Made by a program: the position numbers and the translations under genes. From assembly GCA_004335835.1 (NCBI GenBank), contig RWJK01001828.1, forward strand, positions 40,518 through 104,517: a stretch of 64,000 bases of DNA. The letters are read 5' to 3'. The notes beneath the pieces were generated by a model. It worked only from the letters and a program-made list of their open reading frames with translations, ran no database searches and was not told the origin of the DNA. This DNA comes from Scenedesmus sp. ARA3 (Eukaryota; Chlorophyta; Chlorophyceae; Sphaeropleales; Scenedesmaceae). Positions 20,526 through 33,400 of the stretch are shown here, piece by piece (positions within the stretch are counted from its first letter, which is position 1; the number at the start of each line of letters is the position of its first letter).

Positions 20526-23500
20526 TTAACACAACTTCTTGAAGAACTGGCTGTCATCCCGCATCGCCTGCAGGACATTGTGCTGCACGCTGCTGCTGCT
20601 GCTGCACTCCAGCAACTGCTCCTAACTTCTGGTGTAGGGCGCTAAGGGCCAGCTGCCGTACTTCGCCATCAGCCATCAGCCCTCTCGCAGTACCGCAGTG
20701 GTTGGCCCTTGGCAGCTGACAGCTCAAGGGCACTGCTCACAGACCCTTCACTGATGTTGAGTTGCTACAGCAGCTGCAGCGATGGAAGCAGCAGCAGGCG
20801 ACAAAATGCGTTACATAACACAACCTAACAATGCATGAACCGGCACTTCAACAGCAGGCTGCTACTGGTAACACAACTGTCATCAGCGCCCTGCACTGCG
20901 GTACCATGGCTGTGCTGCGTCACCTTATAAATACCCTGTAACATGTGCACTGCCACAAAACACTGCGCTACAGCACATGGTAGGCTGCTGTGCATCCACA
21001 GGAGTCGCCTGCTCACCTCTGCTATCAATCCCTCATCCTCCAGCACCAGCTGCTTGCTGCTGTCATCCGGCGTGTACATGTACCCCAGCTGTGCCAGTGC
21101 TGTGGCCACCATGATGGCAGCCAGCACTGCGGAGCGGGCAGAGCCGATGGCTACCTTGCGCGGCTGCTGATCAGGCCCCAAAGGCACCAGGTAAGCTTCC
21201 CATGGCCCCTGGCCTGTGCTGCTGCGCTGCACAGACTTGGAAGTTCCAGGCGTGCTGCAGGCCCATTGATGTGGGGGCATCAAGCAGCTGCAGGCAAGTG
21301 GGGCAGGCAGGGCAGCTGCAGCCCGCTTGAGCATGCAGCAGCAAGCAGTTTGCAGGACAGCTGCACAGCAGCTCCAGTGCGCAGCAATTGGCACTTGCAG
21401 GACAAGCTGCACTGCGGAGTAGGCGTGGAACAGCATGCATCTAGCAGGGACTCCCTGCAGCTTCGGAAGCTGCACAGCAGCTCCAGCACGCATAGCATGT
21501 ACTTTGCAGGACAGCTGCACAGCATCTTCAGCATGCAGCACTGCTGCTCTGGCAGAAGCCACTTTGCAGGACAAGCCGCACAGCATTGCAGGCGAGCAAG
21601 AGGGGCCACCTTGCAGGACAGAAGCTACACAGCAGCTTCAACATTGTTAGGCCAGCATGCAAGCAAGCTGTACGGCCACACCCTTTGCACTCACAATGAA
21701 TGGCAGCAGCTTGCGCAGCAGGGCTGCTGAGCCGGGCTGTGCTGGCCTCTGCTCAACTGGCCAGATGTCGCTGATGCCAATGTCTTGGAGCTGCAGTCCT
21801 GCATAGATACATCAAGCAGCAAGAGCAGCATGTCTGGTAAGCGTCCAGGACCTATGCGCTGTACAGGTCTCGCGTGCAGTGACCGTCTCTGCTGCTGGCG
21901 AGAATCCATGATGATCACGCAGGGGGCTCCAGCGAGCCGTCACATAGTGCCTCCACACCAAGTTGCTTGCAGTTACTTGCACGTCATGAATTTGTTGTAA
22001 ATGAGAGACAATGCCACAAAAGCTGCGCATGGCTGCCATAATGTCACTGCCTTTGCTCACCTTCACTCAGCAGCACCCTGTACTTGGTGTGTGCACCCGC
22101 AGTTGTGCCTGCCTTGCCAAGCCCACCAACAAGCACGCCAGCATGCTGCCGCCCTGCAGCTGTGATGGCCACAGGCGTCCCTGGCAGCAGCCATTGCTGC
22201 ATAAGGCGAGGGTTGCCTTGCAACTGCAGCTCCGTGAGGTGCGGCAGCTGCGCAATGGGCCCCAAGCACGCCATGCTGCATAGATCACAGCCAGACACGT
22301 CCAAATGGCGCAGATGCTTGAGGCAGCACGCCAACGCCACTGCCCCAACGTCGCCGACACATACACCACCGTCAGGCAGTGCTAGGTGCGTCAGCGCAGT
22401 GAGTGCTGTGAGGTGCCACACATCGGCACGCACCAGGCCAGAGGAAAATGCAGTGCTGTGTGTGAACTGCCTGAGTTCAATGAGCTCCAGGTGCTGAAGG
22501 CGTGTCAGGCCTGCAATGCTGGCGCATACCTCTACCATTGCTGGCTGCCGCCCTCCTGCCACACCTGCTGCCGCCTGCGCCTGATCCCCGTCAGCATCAA
22601 CCAGGAAGCTTGTCCATGAGTACAGCTTTGTGAGCGCTTTAGCTGCAACTATACCTGCAACGCCAGCAGCCAGCTCCTGCCAGGTGCTGCAAGCCTGCTG
22701 CCAATACATTTGCAACTCACACAGCTGCGGCAGCCGCCCCCAGACGGGCGCTGTGGCTAATGCAACTTCAATTTCGTCTACCAGCACCGACAGCCGCAGC
22801 TCCTGCAGTGCTGGCAGCTGCGCCAGGCGCAGCAGCTGCTCAGGCTCTACATTCGCTGCATCAAGGCTGAGCGCTGTCAGCTGCTGCAGCGGCATGACTG
22901 CTGCCAGCTGCTGGCCTGGCCCGCAGTACCCCAGCTCCAAGTCCCGCAGCTGCCGAGGAAGCACATGCACCTTTGGCAGCTCTTGTGGACGCACAAAACG
23001 CTGCAGGTGCTGCATGCGGCTCATGTCAAGCGCCGGCATCAACGTGTCGCTGAGGGACCAGTTGTCTCCCATGTCCAAGTGCAGCTCCTGCAGCCGTGGC
23101 GGCGGCTGTGTCAGCAGCTGCTGCAGGGCTGAGAGCGCTTGACGCGCCTCTACATGGCCCCGCAGGTCCATGATGACCTTCAAGCGAGTCAGCCTGCTCA
23201 GCTGGCCGAACACTGCCAGACAGCTGTCTACTTGAGGCGTACCCTGCTTCTTCCAGAATGGCTTTCCCCTGAGCAGCAGCTGCTGCAGGCCGCCAAGGCG
23301 TGGCAGCGCCGCTATCAATGCAGCTGCGTCACCTGCAGCAGCACCGGCATGCGCTGGCCAGCCAGGCTTCAAGTCCAGCTCCAGGCGTGTCAGGCTGTGT
23401 GCTGGCAGCACAGGCAACAAGCCCACAGCCCAGGCCGCGTCGCTGCTGAAGCTGGACAGCCATGGCGGCTGCTGCTGCGGCTGCGGCCCGCTGCACCTGG

Positions 23501-23926
23501 CAGCAATCGCTTCTTCTTCTTCTTCTTCTGGGTGCACATCCCACGCAGCAGCTGCTGAGAGCATGCCTGTGCGCACCAGCCGTACTGCTGCTTCAATGAC
23601 GCCAGTAGTTGTGTCTGCGTCTGCAATTGGCCAGCCATCAAGCGTCAAGCTTCTGACCAGCAGCCTATGCTTGGCCAGCCAGCTGCCGAAGCCTGCCATC
23701 TTGGGCAGCAGCTGTGAGGCGCCAGCCCCAGTGGTGCAGAGCGTGCTGCTGCTCCTGCTGCTGCTGCTGCTGAGCCTGAGATGCACGTTTGTGTTGCATG
23801 CTGCACACTGCTGCACTGCTTGCTGCCAGTCCTTGCACACACAAGCAGCTGCACACAGGACCTTGGGCGAGGAGCTGATCGCGGGATGCTGTACAACGAT
23901 GGGCAGCGCAAGCAAGGTGCTGCTGC
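20526..23926 (-). CDS. F-box-like / leucine-rich repeat protein A
   Basis: Main exon 22061-23926 encodes about 620 aa, with further exons 21695-21798 (GISDIWPVEQRPAQPG), 21017-21208 (GPWEAYLVPLGPDQQP) and a tentative last exon 20526-20621 ending DDSQFFKKLC and TAA; the phases agree. The main exon begins after an acceptor, so the start codon lies in an unidentified upstream exon. The N-terminal VLCAAACVCKDWQQAV resembles the end of an F-box helix region. It is followed by irregular leucine-rich repeats (LTRLELDL, LRDLELGYCG, LTALSLDAANV, LTHLALPDGGV, LRHLDVSGCDL). Such proteins usually recruit substrates to SCF ubiquitin ligases, but that role is inferred. It is paralogous to the divergent gene at 24552. 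Sequence before the last exon (around 20640-20780) also looks coding, so the C-terminus is uncertain. Confidence 0.72.
21280..21660. repeat. Irregular minisatellite in an LRR-gene intron
   Basis: A 45-60 bp unit with the core TTGCAGGACAGCTGCACAGC recurs about six to eight times with divergence (for example near 21350, 21400, 21505, 21565 and 21610). It fills the intron between exons 21017-21208 and 21695-21798. Its core does not match the flanking exon edges, unlike the other arrays in the window. Confidence 0.8.
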
Positions 23927-24551
23927 CTGGGGCACCCTGGAAACATCAGCAGCAGGAGCAGCAGCAGGAACGCAGGTGCTTCGGTCTTGCGTAACTGTGA
24001 TGTGACTGCAGCTAGCATGCACCGTTGATGCAAGCAAGTTATTTGGATTTGCTTGGAAACAGGCTGGTGTGGTGCAGCTGCTGGGACTGCAAAGCCCACC
24101 TCGTGATCCTGCATGTTAGCAGCCCTAAAAAGGTAAAAGATTGCAGTTTGAACGGGGGTGATGAAGCGATGCAGCTGTGCCGTGATGAAGCAGCAGCAAT
24201 CGACAGTCCGACGTTTCAAGTGTGTATGCAGCACCTATGGCAAACTCAGAGTTTCTGCAGTTGCAACTTTCGAATCAAGGAATCCACCTTAAAGGCACCT
24301 GCACCCATCAACAGGGGCATGTAACGATGTTCAAACATCTAGCACCCCTTGAAGCCTTGCAACGCCTTTTCTGTACTTCAGTTGATTGGAGGTGTTCTCA
24401 ATTACTTTGAGGACTCATCGGGACCAACAGGCCTTTACTCAATGGTTGCCAGCGAACATCGCGTCAAAGTGCTGGTTACTGTGCAGCAGAACTCATAGCT
24501 GCGTAACTCAGATACACTGCAGCATCATCAACTCGGTGCAAGAAAGTTGTA
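23927..24551. other. Region between the two divergent LRR genes
   Basis: About 620 bp with no recognisable gene. It should contain the first exon of LRR gene A on the minus strand and both promoters. I could not identify the missing exon. Confidence 0.4.
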
Positions 24552-26663
24552 ATGAAGCGGGGCGACGAAGGCACGCGCCTGAAGTACAAGAAGCAAGGGG
24601 TGAGCACCAGGGGAAATGCTGTGCAGCTGCACATCTTACCCCATCGAACATCACGACTATCCTTGCGTTGTTTGCTCAGTGATGTGTTTGAATTCGCGTG
24701 CCTGTTGTTGTTTGCTATTGCTGTTGCTGTTGTCACTGTGTCCTGGTGCTATTGCTGTTGCTGTTGTTCAGCATGCCACCACATGACCCACCATAGCATC
24801 ACCTGGTTGCTAATATGCCTACCAATATGCCTACCAATATGCTGGCTTCTGTTGCAGGCAGCAGCAAATACGTACCTTCCAGGCTTATCCATTGCCTTAA
24901 ATCACTCAGCACGCACCACAGACCCCCAGCTGCTGTGTGCAGCGGCATGTTCTGGCAAGGGCTGGAGGGAGGCTGTGGAGGAGTGCGCTGAGTGCAACAC
25001 TGCTGTTGTCCTGAACCCTGCGAAACCGCTGCAGCAGATGCGCAGCTTTTCTCAGTGGTTGTCTAAGCATGCAGCACTTGTCAAGAGCATCACAGCCACA
25101 ACAAACGCAGTTGACAAGTGGCTGTTGCAGCCGCACCTTGCAGCAGCCTCTGGGCTGCTGCAGCAAGCCCTGCACATGGCAGCAGAAGTGACCAACTCAA
25201 GCGCAGCAGCTGTGCAGGCCAGCAGTAGCCCAGCTTCCAACAGCAGCACTCTGGCGCACCAGCCGCAGCAGCAGTGTGGATGGCGCCTGGCTAGCTTCAG
25301 CAGTGACCTACCACGGGCGTTAGGCATGCTGCCTGTGCTGCCGTGCACTCTCACGCACCTGTGCCTGGACCTGCAGGCTGGCACAGCTGTTGCAGGGCTG
25401 TGCCAGCTGTCCCGCCTCAGCCGTCTGCAGCAGCTGCACCTGGGGAGCGGCAAGGGCTATCGTTGGTGCGAGCTGCAGCACAACTGCCTGGCTGGATTGA
25501 CACAGCTCAGCCAGCTAACATCACTCAGATTGACAGGAGCTTGGTCTGGCATTGAATCAGAGCTGGAGCCACTGCTGATGCAGCCACTGCTGCTGCAGCA
25601 GCTGCAGGTCGATGCCGCGTCAACGTGGACCGTGCCCAGCTTAGCTCACCTTTCACAGCTGACTGAGATGACCATAGGCAAAGGCGTGCACCGGGGTGCA
25701 GCATTGCCGGCACAGCTGCAAACTTTGCGACTGGGCCGCTGCAGTGAACTGGCACGCGTGTTGGCACTGAAGCAGCTGCAGCGCCTTACCCTGCAGCTCG
25801 ACATCAAGAAAGGGGAGTTGCAACCCGAGCTGGAGCTAGCCAAGCTTCCAGCCCTGCAAGAGCTGGATCTCTGCTACTTTGGTGATGATGTTGCAGCAGC
25901 TGCAGCACCTGCATTTGAATCGATGCCACAGCTGCGTGGGATGAAGGTGTTGTGTGGATCTAGATCACGGAACGTGAAAAAGATCCTGCGTGGAGCAGCA
26001 GCTGCTACTCAACTCACGAGTTTCTGCCTGGAGTGTCCTGTTCTGTCGCAGTGTCCTGGAGGTGGCATGCCAGTTATTAGCAAGTTGGCATGCTTGAGTG
26101 GGCTTAGGTCTCTGGTGTTGAGGGATCTGTGTTTGAATCCGGGTGATGCATTGGCGGTGACGGCCCTCACTGAGCTGACATGCCTGTGTTTGGACAGCAC
26201 GCGCACTGGATGGAGTGCGGTGGAGCTTGCAGCAGTAGCACGCAACCTGAAACACCTCAAGCACTTGTCCTTATGCCAGAACCACATTGACTTGAGCAGC
26301 GCGCCAACTTTGGCCGCCGTTGGTCAGCTGCAGCAGCTGACGTACTTGGGATTGGACTACAATGGTGGCTTGACCCAGCAAGGGCTGATGCAGCTGACTG
26401 GGATGTCACTCCTGCAGCAGCTGTGTGTGGACACAACTGGGGAAGTGGCTGATGACGTGTTAAACAGGTTCTGGGCAGAAGTTCGGGGCAGTGGCGGCCG
26501 GTGTACATCTGCAGTGGTTTACGCACAGCCTGCAGAATGGTTTCTGCAGGGTGCTGTATCAGCAATGGTTGGTTGGGGCTGCCATAAGCGTCGGCAACGG
26601 CCATGCTTGACTTCCTTTGTAAGGTGTTTGCTGCATAGCTCTGGCCAGCTGGTGAAGTGATGG
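24552..26663 (+). CDS. F-box-like / leucine-rich repeat protein B
   Basis: A short first exon 24552-24599 (MKRGDEGTRLKYKKQG) is joined in phase to a long exon 24858-26663. The intron 24600-24857 has a GTGAGC donor and a TTGCAG acceptor; it is also open in frame, so retention would add an 86-aa insert. The N-terminal QLLCAAACSGKGWREAVEEC parallels VLCAAACVCKDWQQAVQQC of LRR protein A, and both then carry SWLAKH/QWLSKH and LPCTLTHLCLDL-type repeats. More than ten irregular LRRs follow, including LRSLVLRDLCL, LKHLSLCQNHI and LTYLGLDYNG. No transmembrane segment is predicted in the spliced form. An F-box/LRR adaptor role is plausible but not shown. The two genes form a divergent paralogous pair that arose by inverted duplication. 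Confidence 0.78.
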
Positions 26664-27140
26664 AAGCAATGCTTTACTGGGTTCCACGGGTGATGATAGG
26701 TACTGGTCAACAGTGGTAATGCTGCAGGCAGCAATGGTAGCGGCAGCTGCGAGTCACCAGTGGGGAACAGCCTTGCCCAGCCGGCAGAAGATACATTGTA
26801 TTTGCATGCAGCTGTTTGAGCGCTGCGGGCCAGGGGACAGCTTGGGAACAGCTTCGAGCCAGATGGCAGCGACCAGCAGGAGGAGTTGAGGGCCTGGTTG
26901 CAGTGGTGGGCGAGTGACCAGTGCTGATTTTCAGCAGTTTTCATTCGTCATGACCGCATGCGGTCAGCTGCGCAGCTGTGTTTGGCTGTGCCGCATGAAC
27001 CTGCCTGGGGAGTGTAGGTCATCCCCTGGATGATACAAATTGCCAAGTGCTGTTGCAACTGGTGCAAAATTGCTTGCATTTATCAGGTTTACTCGGCACA
27101 GGCGTGGGGAACCTGACGAGAGGCTCGTAAGGGAATGGTG
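26664..27140. other. Intergenic, nothing recognised
   Basis: Downstream flank of LRR gene B. No coding region or repeat family recognised up to the SINE-like insertion. Confidence 0.4.
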
Positions 27141-27459
27141 TAATGCACAGTTACATTCTTATATTCTACCTTGATTGTAGACTCCTTTATTGGGGCGGCT
27201 GGCACTGAGTGTTGGTCGGGTGTGTGCGGCATGCAATTGAGCTGTAGCACACCAAGGGGGTGTGGGGGTTCAACTCCCCCGCTTATTTTTTTTGGTCCGG
27301 GCGCTGGGCACCTCCTGTATAGGGTGTTGTGACGTGTTCTGCTGGTGAGGCACTGCCTCCCGCTCCCGACAATTGGGCTTGCCCAATTGTGTTGTGGTAG
27401 CGAGCCAGTAGGGTTCCGTCCCCCCTGGTAACAAAAAAATATTAATGCACAGTTACATT
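27141..27459 (+). mobile_element. SINE-like element (285 bp) with 17-bp target-site duplication
   Basis: The direct repeat TAATGCACAGTTACATT occurs exactly at 27141-27157 and 27443-27459, enclosing 285 bp. The insert has a tRNA-like T-arm, GGGGG-TTCAACT-CCCCC, containing the Pol III B-box consensus GGTTCAACTCC (27267-27277). A T-run follows, then a unique body, and the insert ends in an A-rich tail (AACAAAAAAATAT) next to the second duplication. Together these indicate a tRNA-derived SINE in + orientation. The A box is not clear. It encodes nothing. Confidence 0.85.
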
Positions 27460-28956
27460 GCGCTGAGCTGAGCAGACCTTCCAGGCCTGACTCGCGCATT
27501 CTCACTGTCGCTGGCGTTCAAAGTGGGTGGAGAGCAGCTGCGTGACAACATGTGACTTAACTCATTAGTAGATGCATAGTCTCCGCAACAGCAGCTGAAG
27601 CTCTGGCCCCAGGTCCCGGGTGCTGGTGGACTGCATAGTGCGGCGCAGCATGCAGTGCTGAGCTGTACAACTGTACAGCTCAGCAGCTGCCAGTGATCTA
27701 GGTGTAGGTATTGGCCATCCAGATGTCGCCATGGTGTTTCAAAGAATACGTTGTATGTATCCGGCAGTTTCTTCGATTGCCCCTTGTCTTGCACGGATGA
27801 CGCCACGGCCGTGACGCAGGCACGTCACGTGGACGAGCGCGCAAACGAGAGGTCACGGCTACAAACGATCACACAGTCCACTGACTGAGACAGATGGTTT
27901 TCCCAAGTACAAATACTTTACTAAATTGTGCTGAGCCAGTCAGCAGCAGTGTGCTGGTCTACTGTTATGTTAGCTGCGTGAAGTGCTGCTTCAACTCTTT
28001 CAACGAGTCTTAAAGTTTGAAACTGTCTCCATGGATGATGCTGGTGGGTTGGGTTGCATTTCGTGTGCAATTCTAAAATCAAGTGCTTTGCACGCCCCAG
28101 GGTGTCTGTTTGGCGCTGCTGCTGCTGGCGCTGCTGCCTGTCTTGCCCTCAGGGCACTACCAGTAGTAGTGCCAGGCTGTTGCATGCATTATGCATGACG
28201 ATGTTTCCCGTGTCTGTCCCAGGTGTAAGATGGCAGCTGAGGTCGATTTAGTCGGTCTGCGTTGTCATGGCAGTACTCTGCCAGCGCAATGCACGGCTCA
28301 TTTCTGACTGCTCAACGCGCACGGCCCAAGTCTTGTTTGTATCCTGCCATCATTGCTGCACTTTGCTGTGTGGGTGCAGGTCAAGCCGAGCAGCAAGCTA
28401 CAGCAGGGCAGGCAGCTGCACATGAGCCCTTTGAGCAGGAGCCGCAGGAGCGGCTGCAGGACTGGGAGCGGATACTGATTCAGCGTTCGCAGATATTTTT
28501 TATAAAAAAGATACGATATGTAAAAAAATGAGGCGGCCGCAGGAGCAGCGGCAAACAGCGGCAGCGAGAGCAAGGGCCGTGGCTGGTTTTGCGGAAGCAG
28601 CCTTGACAAAATCCCATGCAGCCGCAGCAAACGCGGCAGTAGCAGCAGCATCAACAGCAGCTGCAGCAGAAGCAGCGACAGTAGCAGCAGAAGCAGCAGC
28701 AGAAGCAGCAGCGAAAGCCACAGCTACCACCGCCGCCGCCTCAGCAGCATCAGCCGCAGCAGCAGGCCACAGCTGCTGACATCCAGAACATCCGGATCCG
28801 TTTGTGTGGTGTCTATGGCCCGGCAGACAACCAGCGGAGCACAGCTGAGCAGCACCAGGCCTTTGCCCTGCAGTGCTGCCTCTGTAGCAGCAAGAGCAGC
28901 TGCATCCTCTGCTTGCTGCTCTGCTGGAATCCCAGCTGCACCATCAGTCCGATCCA
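27460..28956. other. Intergenic region before the armadillo gene
   Basis: No gene recognised. A GCA-rich imperfect trinucleotide stretch at 28610-28760 would encode poly-Ala in one frame and is most likely simple-sequence DNA. Confidence 0.4.
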
Positions 28957-29328
28957 TCAGCTGTGAACAGGTTCAGTACATACTAGTCTGGCTGCTTGTG
29001 TGGGTACCGGACAACAGTCCAGTTTCGGAGATTCAGCAACAGCTGAGACCAAACAGCGGGCACCTGCAGCCGAATCAAAGACAATTGCTTTAATTGGCAG
29101 GTCTTTTTTGCAAGAACGACGAGTTGAAGGCACGTACAAGCAATGAACGGGGAGTAACTTTTTGCAAAGCCATTCTGCTGCCACTGTGAGTACCTCCTGC
29201 TTGCTGCTGCCCATCAGCTGCAGCAGGCCTTGCAGTGCACTGGGTGCTGCTGCAACCTGCTGCCTCACGGCCTCACTTTCGCAGGCAAGGATCAAAAGCA
29301 CTTTTGCTGCTACATGTTGCACCTCCTC

Positions 29329-29359
<31 letters not shown>

Positions 29360-30459
29360 AGTAGCTGCAGCAGCCCTTGCAATGCTCCGGGCGCTGCTGC
29401 AATCTGCCGCTGCGCAACATCGCTGCCACATGCAAAATTCAACAGCGCGCCTGCTGCTGCTTCTTGCACCTCCCGGCTGCTGCTACACAGCAGCTGCGCC
29501 ACCCCTTCTATTGCCCCTGGTGCTGCTGCAACCTGCTGCTGCCATTGCTCATCGTGCAGTGCAAGGTTTTGAAGCAGCGCTGCTGCGTTTTCTTGCACCT
29601 GGCAGCTGCTGCTGCCCAGCAGCTGCACAAGCCGGTCCACTGCCCCCTGCAGCTCTGCAGCAACACACCTGGCCAGACCTCTGCTGCCAGCAGTGCCACC
29701 AGTGAGGTTGCAAAGCGCTCCTGCTGCTGCCTCCTGCACTCGATGGCTGCTGCTGTGCAGCAGCTGCTCTAGCCCTTTGGTTGCACCTGCCGCTGCTGCA
29801 ACCTGGTTCTTCAAAACCTCACTGCCAGCTGCAAGGTTGCCAAGCGCTGCTGCTGCTGCTTCTTGCACCATAGAGCGGCTGCATCCCAGTGACTGCACCA
29901 GTCTTTCCAGCGCCCCGTGTACTGTTACAATCTGCTGCTTCGAGGACTCACTGCCATCAGCAAGGTTGCAAAGCGCTACTGTGGCTGCCCACTGCACTTT
30001 GCAGCTGCTGCTGCCCAGCCCTTGCACCAGCCCTGCCACTGCCCCCTCCACTTCTGCAAGCTGCTGCTGCACGCCTTCACTGCCACTAGCAAGGTTTACA
30101 AGCGCTGCTGCTGCTGCTTCTTGCACCTCCTGGCTGCTGCTGCCAAGCAGTTGCACTAGCCCTTTGATGGCTTTTGCTGCTTCTGCAACCTGCTGTTTCA
30201 AGCCCTCACTGCCAGCAGCAAGGTTGCCTAGGCCTGTTGCTGCTGCTTTCTGCACGTCCATGCTGCTGCTGCTGCCCAGCAGCTGCACCAGCGCTTCTAA
30301 TGCTCCTGGTGCTGCCGCAACTTGTTCCCTGAGAGCCTGACTGCCCCTGGCAAGGTTTGAGAGGCCTTCTGCTGCTGATCTGCGGACTGCCTCATTGCTG
30401 CTGCGCAGCAGACGCACCAACGCCTCCATGTCTTGCTGTGCACTGGCAGGTTGCTGCAT
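28957..30459 (-). CDS. Armadillo-repeat protein, single exon
   Basis: A 500-aa frame starting at the ATG at 30459 with ten consecutive armadillo repeats of about 42-43 aa. A typical unit runs from LVQLLGSSS through VQEAAAAALVNLASGSE to a terminal PGA/EGA. The sixth and ninth repeats carry insertions (the ninth a poly-Ser run). The repeats end near 29165, and the last ~65 aa have no recognisable domain; they may be read-through of an intron or a natural tail. Armadillo arrays are protein-binding scaffolds; the repeat consensus resembles plant ARM/PUB-type arrays, but no U-box is visible, so the partner is unknown. The gene lacks introns in the repeat region, in contrast to its neighbours. The repeats are similar enough to suggest recent internal amplification. 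Confidence 0.85.
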
Positions 30460-33400
30460 CCTGGGCTCACTGCCTCTGGCCAGGGTCCTGACTGTCCTGC
30501 TGCTTCATAAGTACAAGCTTGCACGTCGAAAGGTCTCGCAGCTACGATTTAACGTCTGATAAGCTCTGAGACCTGCTTGCTTGACAGATACACGCTGGCA
30601 AGGCTGTTTGTTGCTCAGGACACTTGTGCTGTGTTAACAGGACTGTCAATCTCGCGAGAGCCACGAAAGCTTAGATCGTGGCGCCGACCTCGCTTATGAT
30701 TATGCGTTGAGGCATGATCGGCTTTGTTATGAGGAGGCTCGTTGATTGTCATTACCTCGGACTCATTGAGGAGTTCAGTATGGAAGTACAGCTGGCCCAT
30801 GGGCATAATAAGCTGATATGTCTGCGCTGCTGAGCACCTGCAGGAGCAGGATTTTGAGACACATTTACTATATTGAAGCCATTAGTTACACTATGCCACG
30901 GAGGCAAGCGTGCCTTGTACGTATGCCACGATGCAGGCACCACAATCACGTGGTGTGTTTGATTGCACAGACACAGCCCTCAACCAGTGCCTGCCATGCA
31001 GAAACCAGCAGCTGGTGCTGCACAACCGTTGAGGATCTGAAAAACTAAGAAAGCATCCACTGCAATACAATCGCTGCGCGGCACAACAAGGTGTGTTACC
31101 ATAACAGCACACACGCACCGCACACAAACATGTGCTGACATGCACCGCGCATGCATGGCCCCTGGCGTTGCCGTCACAACTACACTTGCTATAACACGGC
31201 ATAATGTCCCCCTATACACACACCAGCCTTAACATCTACCCTCCGATCCATACCACCAGAAGACACCCCAGCATTCCTGCAAGCACGTGCGCACAGCAAA
31301 CCAGGAACCACCACCTCCAGAGGCACTGCAGGCGGCAGCACTGTGCACTTTGCAGTGCAGGGCACCAGGAAATGAGAACGCCAGGGGCATGACGAGGAAA
31401 GTGCACGCTCAGCGATCCTGTTGAGTACTGCTCTGCAATGCCTCAAACTCAACCACAACGCTCCATGCGTGAATATGATGTAGCCGCATTGTTCCCTTGG
31501 CACTGCTTGTCTGTCTTTTCAGACTGGTGCTGCACAGGCTCCATAGCACTGCAGCTACGCATGCAGCACTTGCTGCACATGCAGCATGCATCTGGCATCA
31601 GTTTGTGTGTGTAAAGCGTGATCGGTTGCCGGTGAGCCTAGATGGCTCTTGGGTGATCACGCAAACACGTCGACAACACAACTGCCCTCACACAGGCGCG
31701 CGTACGCCGCATGCTACAGCGGGAAAGCGTGCAGCACTGCCTGCACACAACAATGTAACGATGTAACATAGTAACATACACGGGGAGGCAGTGAGGAGCC
31801 TGCACATACTACAACACATTCGGGCAATGAGACAGGGCCTTGGCTGATACCCTCCAAAAGTACAAACACTGAATGCCTTACGGCAAGGACAGCCATCCAT
31901 GGGCCAAAAGATGAAAATGGTATACAAGCCTCACTGCTCCTCTGAACAGGCACAGTGATCTCTTACTACAATATGTTAGTAGGTTAGTAGTAGGTACAGA
32001 CGCGAGGCATCGCACAGCCAGGGAGCACACACAAAAAGCAAGCCAGGTCACTCACGGCCTTGCGAGCAGCACACACGGTGGTAGGTACAAAAGCCTAAAC
32101 CCAAGAGCATGCCTGCTGGCTCTGTGTGCAGCAGCCATGAGCCCCAAGACCTTGCTGAGGCGTTATAACAACATTCAAATCCATCCCAGGTCGCCCGCAG
32201 ATTCTCGCCAGCAGTTTCTCGCACGTTCTTCTCCTAGAATCTCAACATGTAAGCGAGAAGCTGTGCTGTAGTATGGGCCATGCTTGCTAGATCCTGCAAC
32301 AAGACTATACGCCAACATGTGTGCTCTGTGAAACCTGGCCTTGCAGCCAGGCAACAGGCAACAACGCATCAATCCCAGTTGGTGGCTGCCTGCTGAAAAT
32401 GCCACCACGTACAATGAACGCCAAGCACGCGTTGCGCCAGGCCAGACACACTAGCCATGACAGCAGCGCAGAATCCTTACAAGCAGTGCTGCCCTACCCT
32501 GCGTTCTAGTAGTATACCAGTCTACCAACACCGAACACTGTGGATGAGCTCGCTGCTCAATACTGGTGCACGCCAGGTGCACATGTGTCTGCTGCTCAAT
32601 GCATGAGAGCCTGTGCTGTGCCTCCATGCCTGGCGGCAGGTGGCGTGCTTACCACTGCTCACACTGAAACACACAGTCAAGTGAAGCAGCTGACAGCCAG
32701 ACCACCTGGCAGCAAACTGCCCACAGCCCCTTCAGACAAAGTCCTGCAGGAGCAGGCAACGCTGCACCAGCAGTCTGCTGCTGCAATCCATGCCACCAAC
32801 TGCAACAACCACACAGCTCTTAGGTGCCAGCCTTTGCTTTCAAGGTTGACCGAGGCAGGCTGCAGGTTCAGAGTGCCGCACCCGCCCCAAAGTACAGCAA
32901 AGCCTGCATGTGGGGAATTCTAAGGAGCAGTCACAGCAGAGCAGCCGCATCTGCAGCGGCCGCTGCTGCTACATCAAGAGCCCTACGCTGTACACAATAA
33001 GCTATGTACACAGCATAGCGTCAACAGAATTAATCGCAGCCACCACAATGGCCTGAACCAAACGTACCAGCCACCAACACGCGAAACTGCTTGCTGCAGC
33101 ACTCACTGCAGCAGCCAGCAACACGCAGCACTGCTTGCTGCAGCTCTCACTGCAGCAGTCGCAAGCGCTCCGAGAGCAAGAAAGCAATGCAACTCTGCTG
33201 CAGCCTATCGCAGGCAGCGCAGCACAATGCACGTCAACAAAGAGCGAAGGTTTCAAACCCTCTACCCCTCAAAACCGCGGCTTTCATTCCAGTCCGTGCA
33301 ACCGCGCAGCAACACGGCGCCATTAGCGGTACACGTGCGCTGCAGCTGTGCGCAGGAGCGCGCAGCGCAGTGCTCACCCTCGCACACCTGCTGTGCAGGC

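Noticed and set aside
20825..21586. 253-codon minus-strand frame
   Set aside because: Only its middle part matches the LRR gene A exon 21017-21208. The rest is minisatellite and intron read-through, and the frame does not start at a supported ATG.
27158..27290. Possible functional tRNA gene at the B-box hairpin
   Set aside because: No proper acceptor stem or anticodon arm can be folded, and the sequence is bounded by a target-site duplication, so it is a SINE head.
27718..27806. Minus-strand frame beginning ASSVQDKGQSKKLPD with coding-like composition
   Set aside because: It begins with GTG, has no recognisable continuation, and no matching downstream exon was found.
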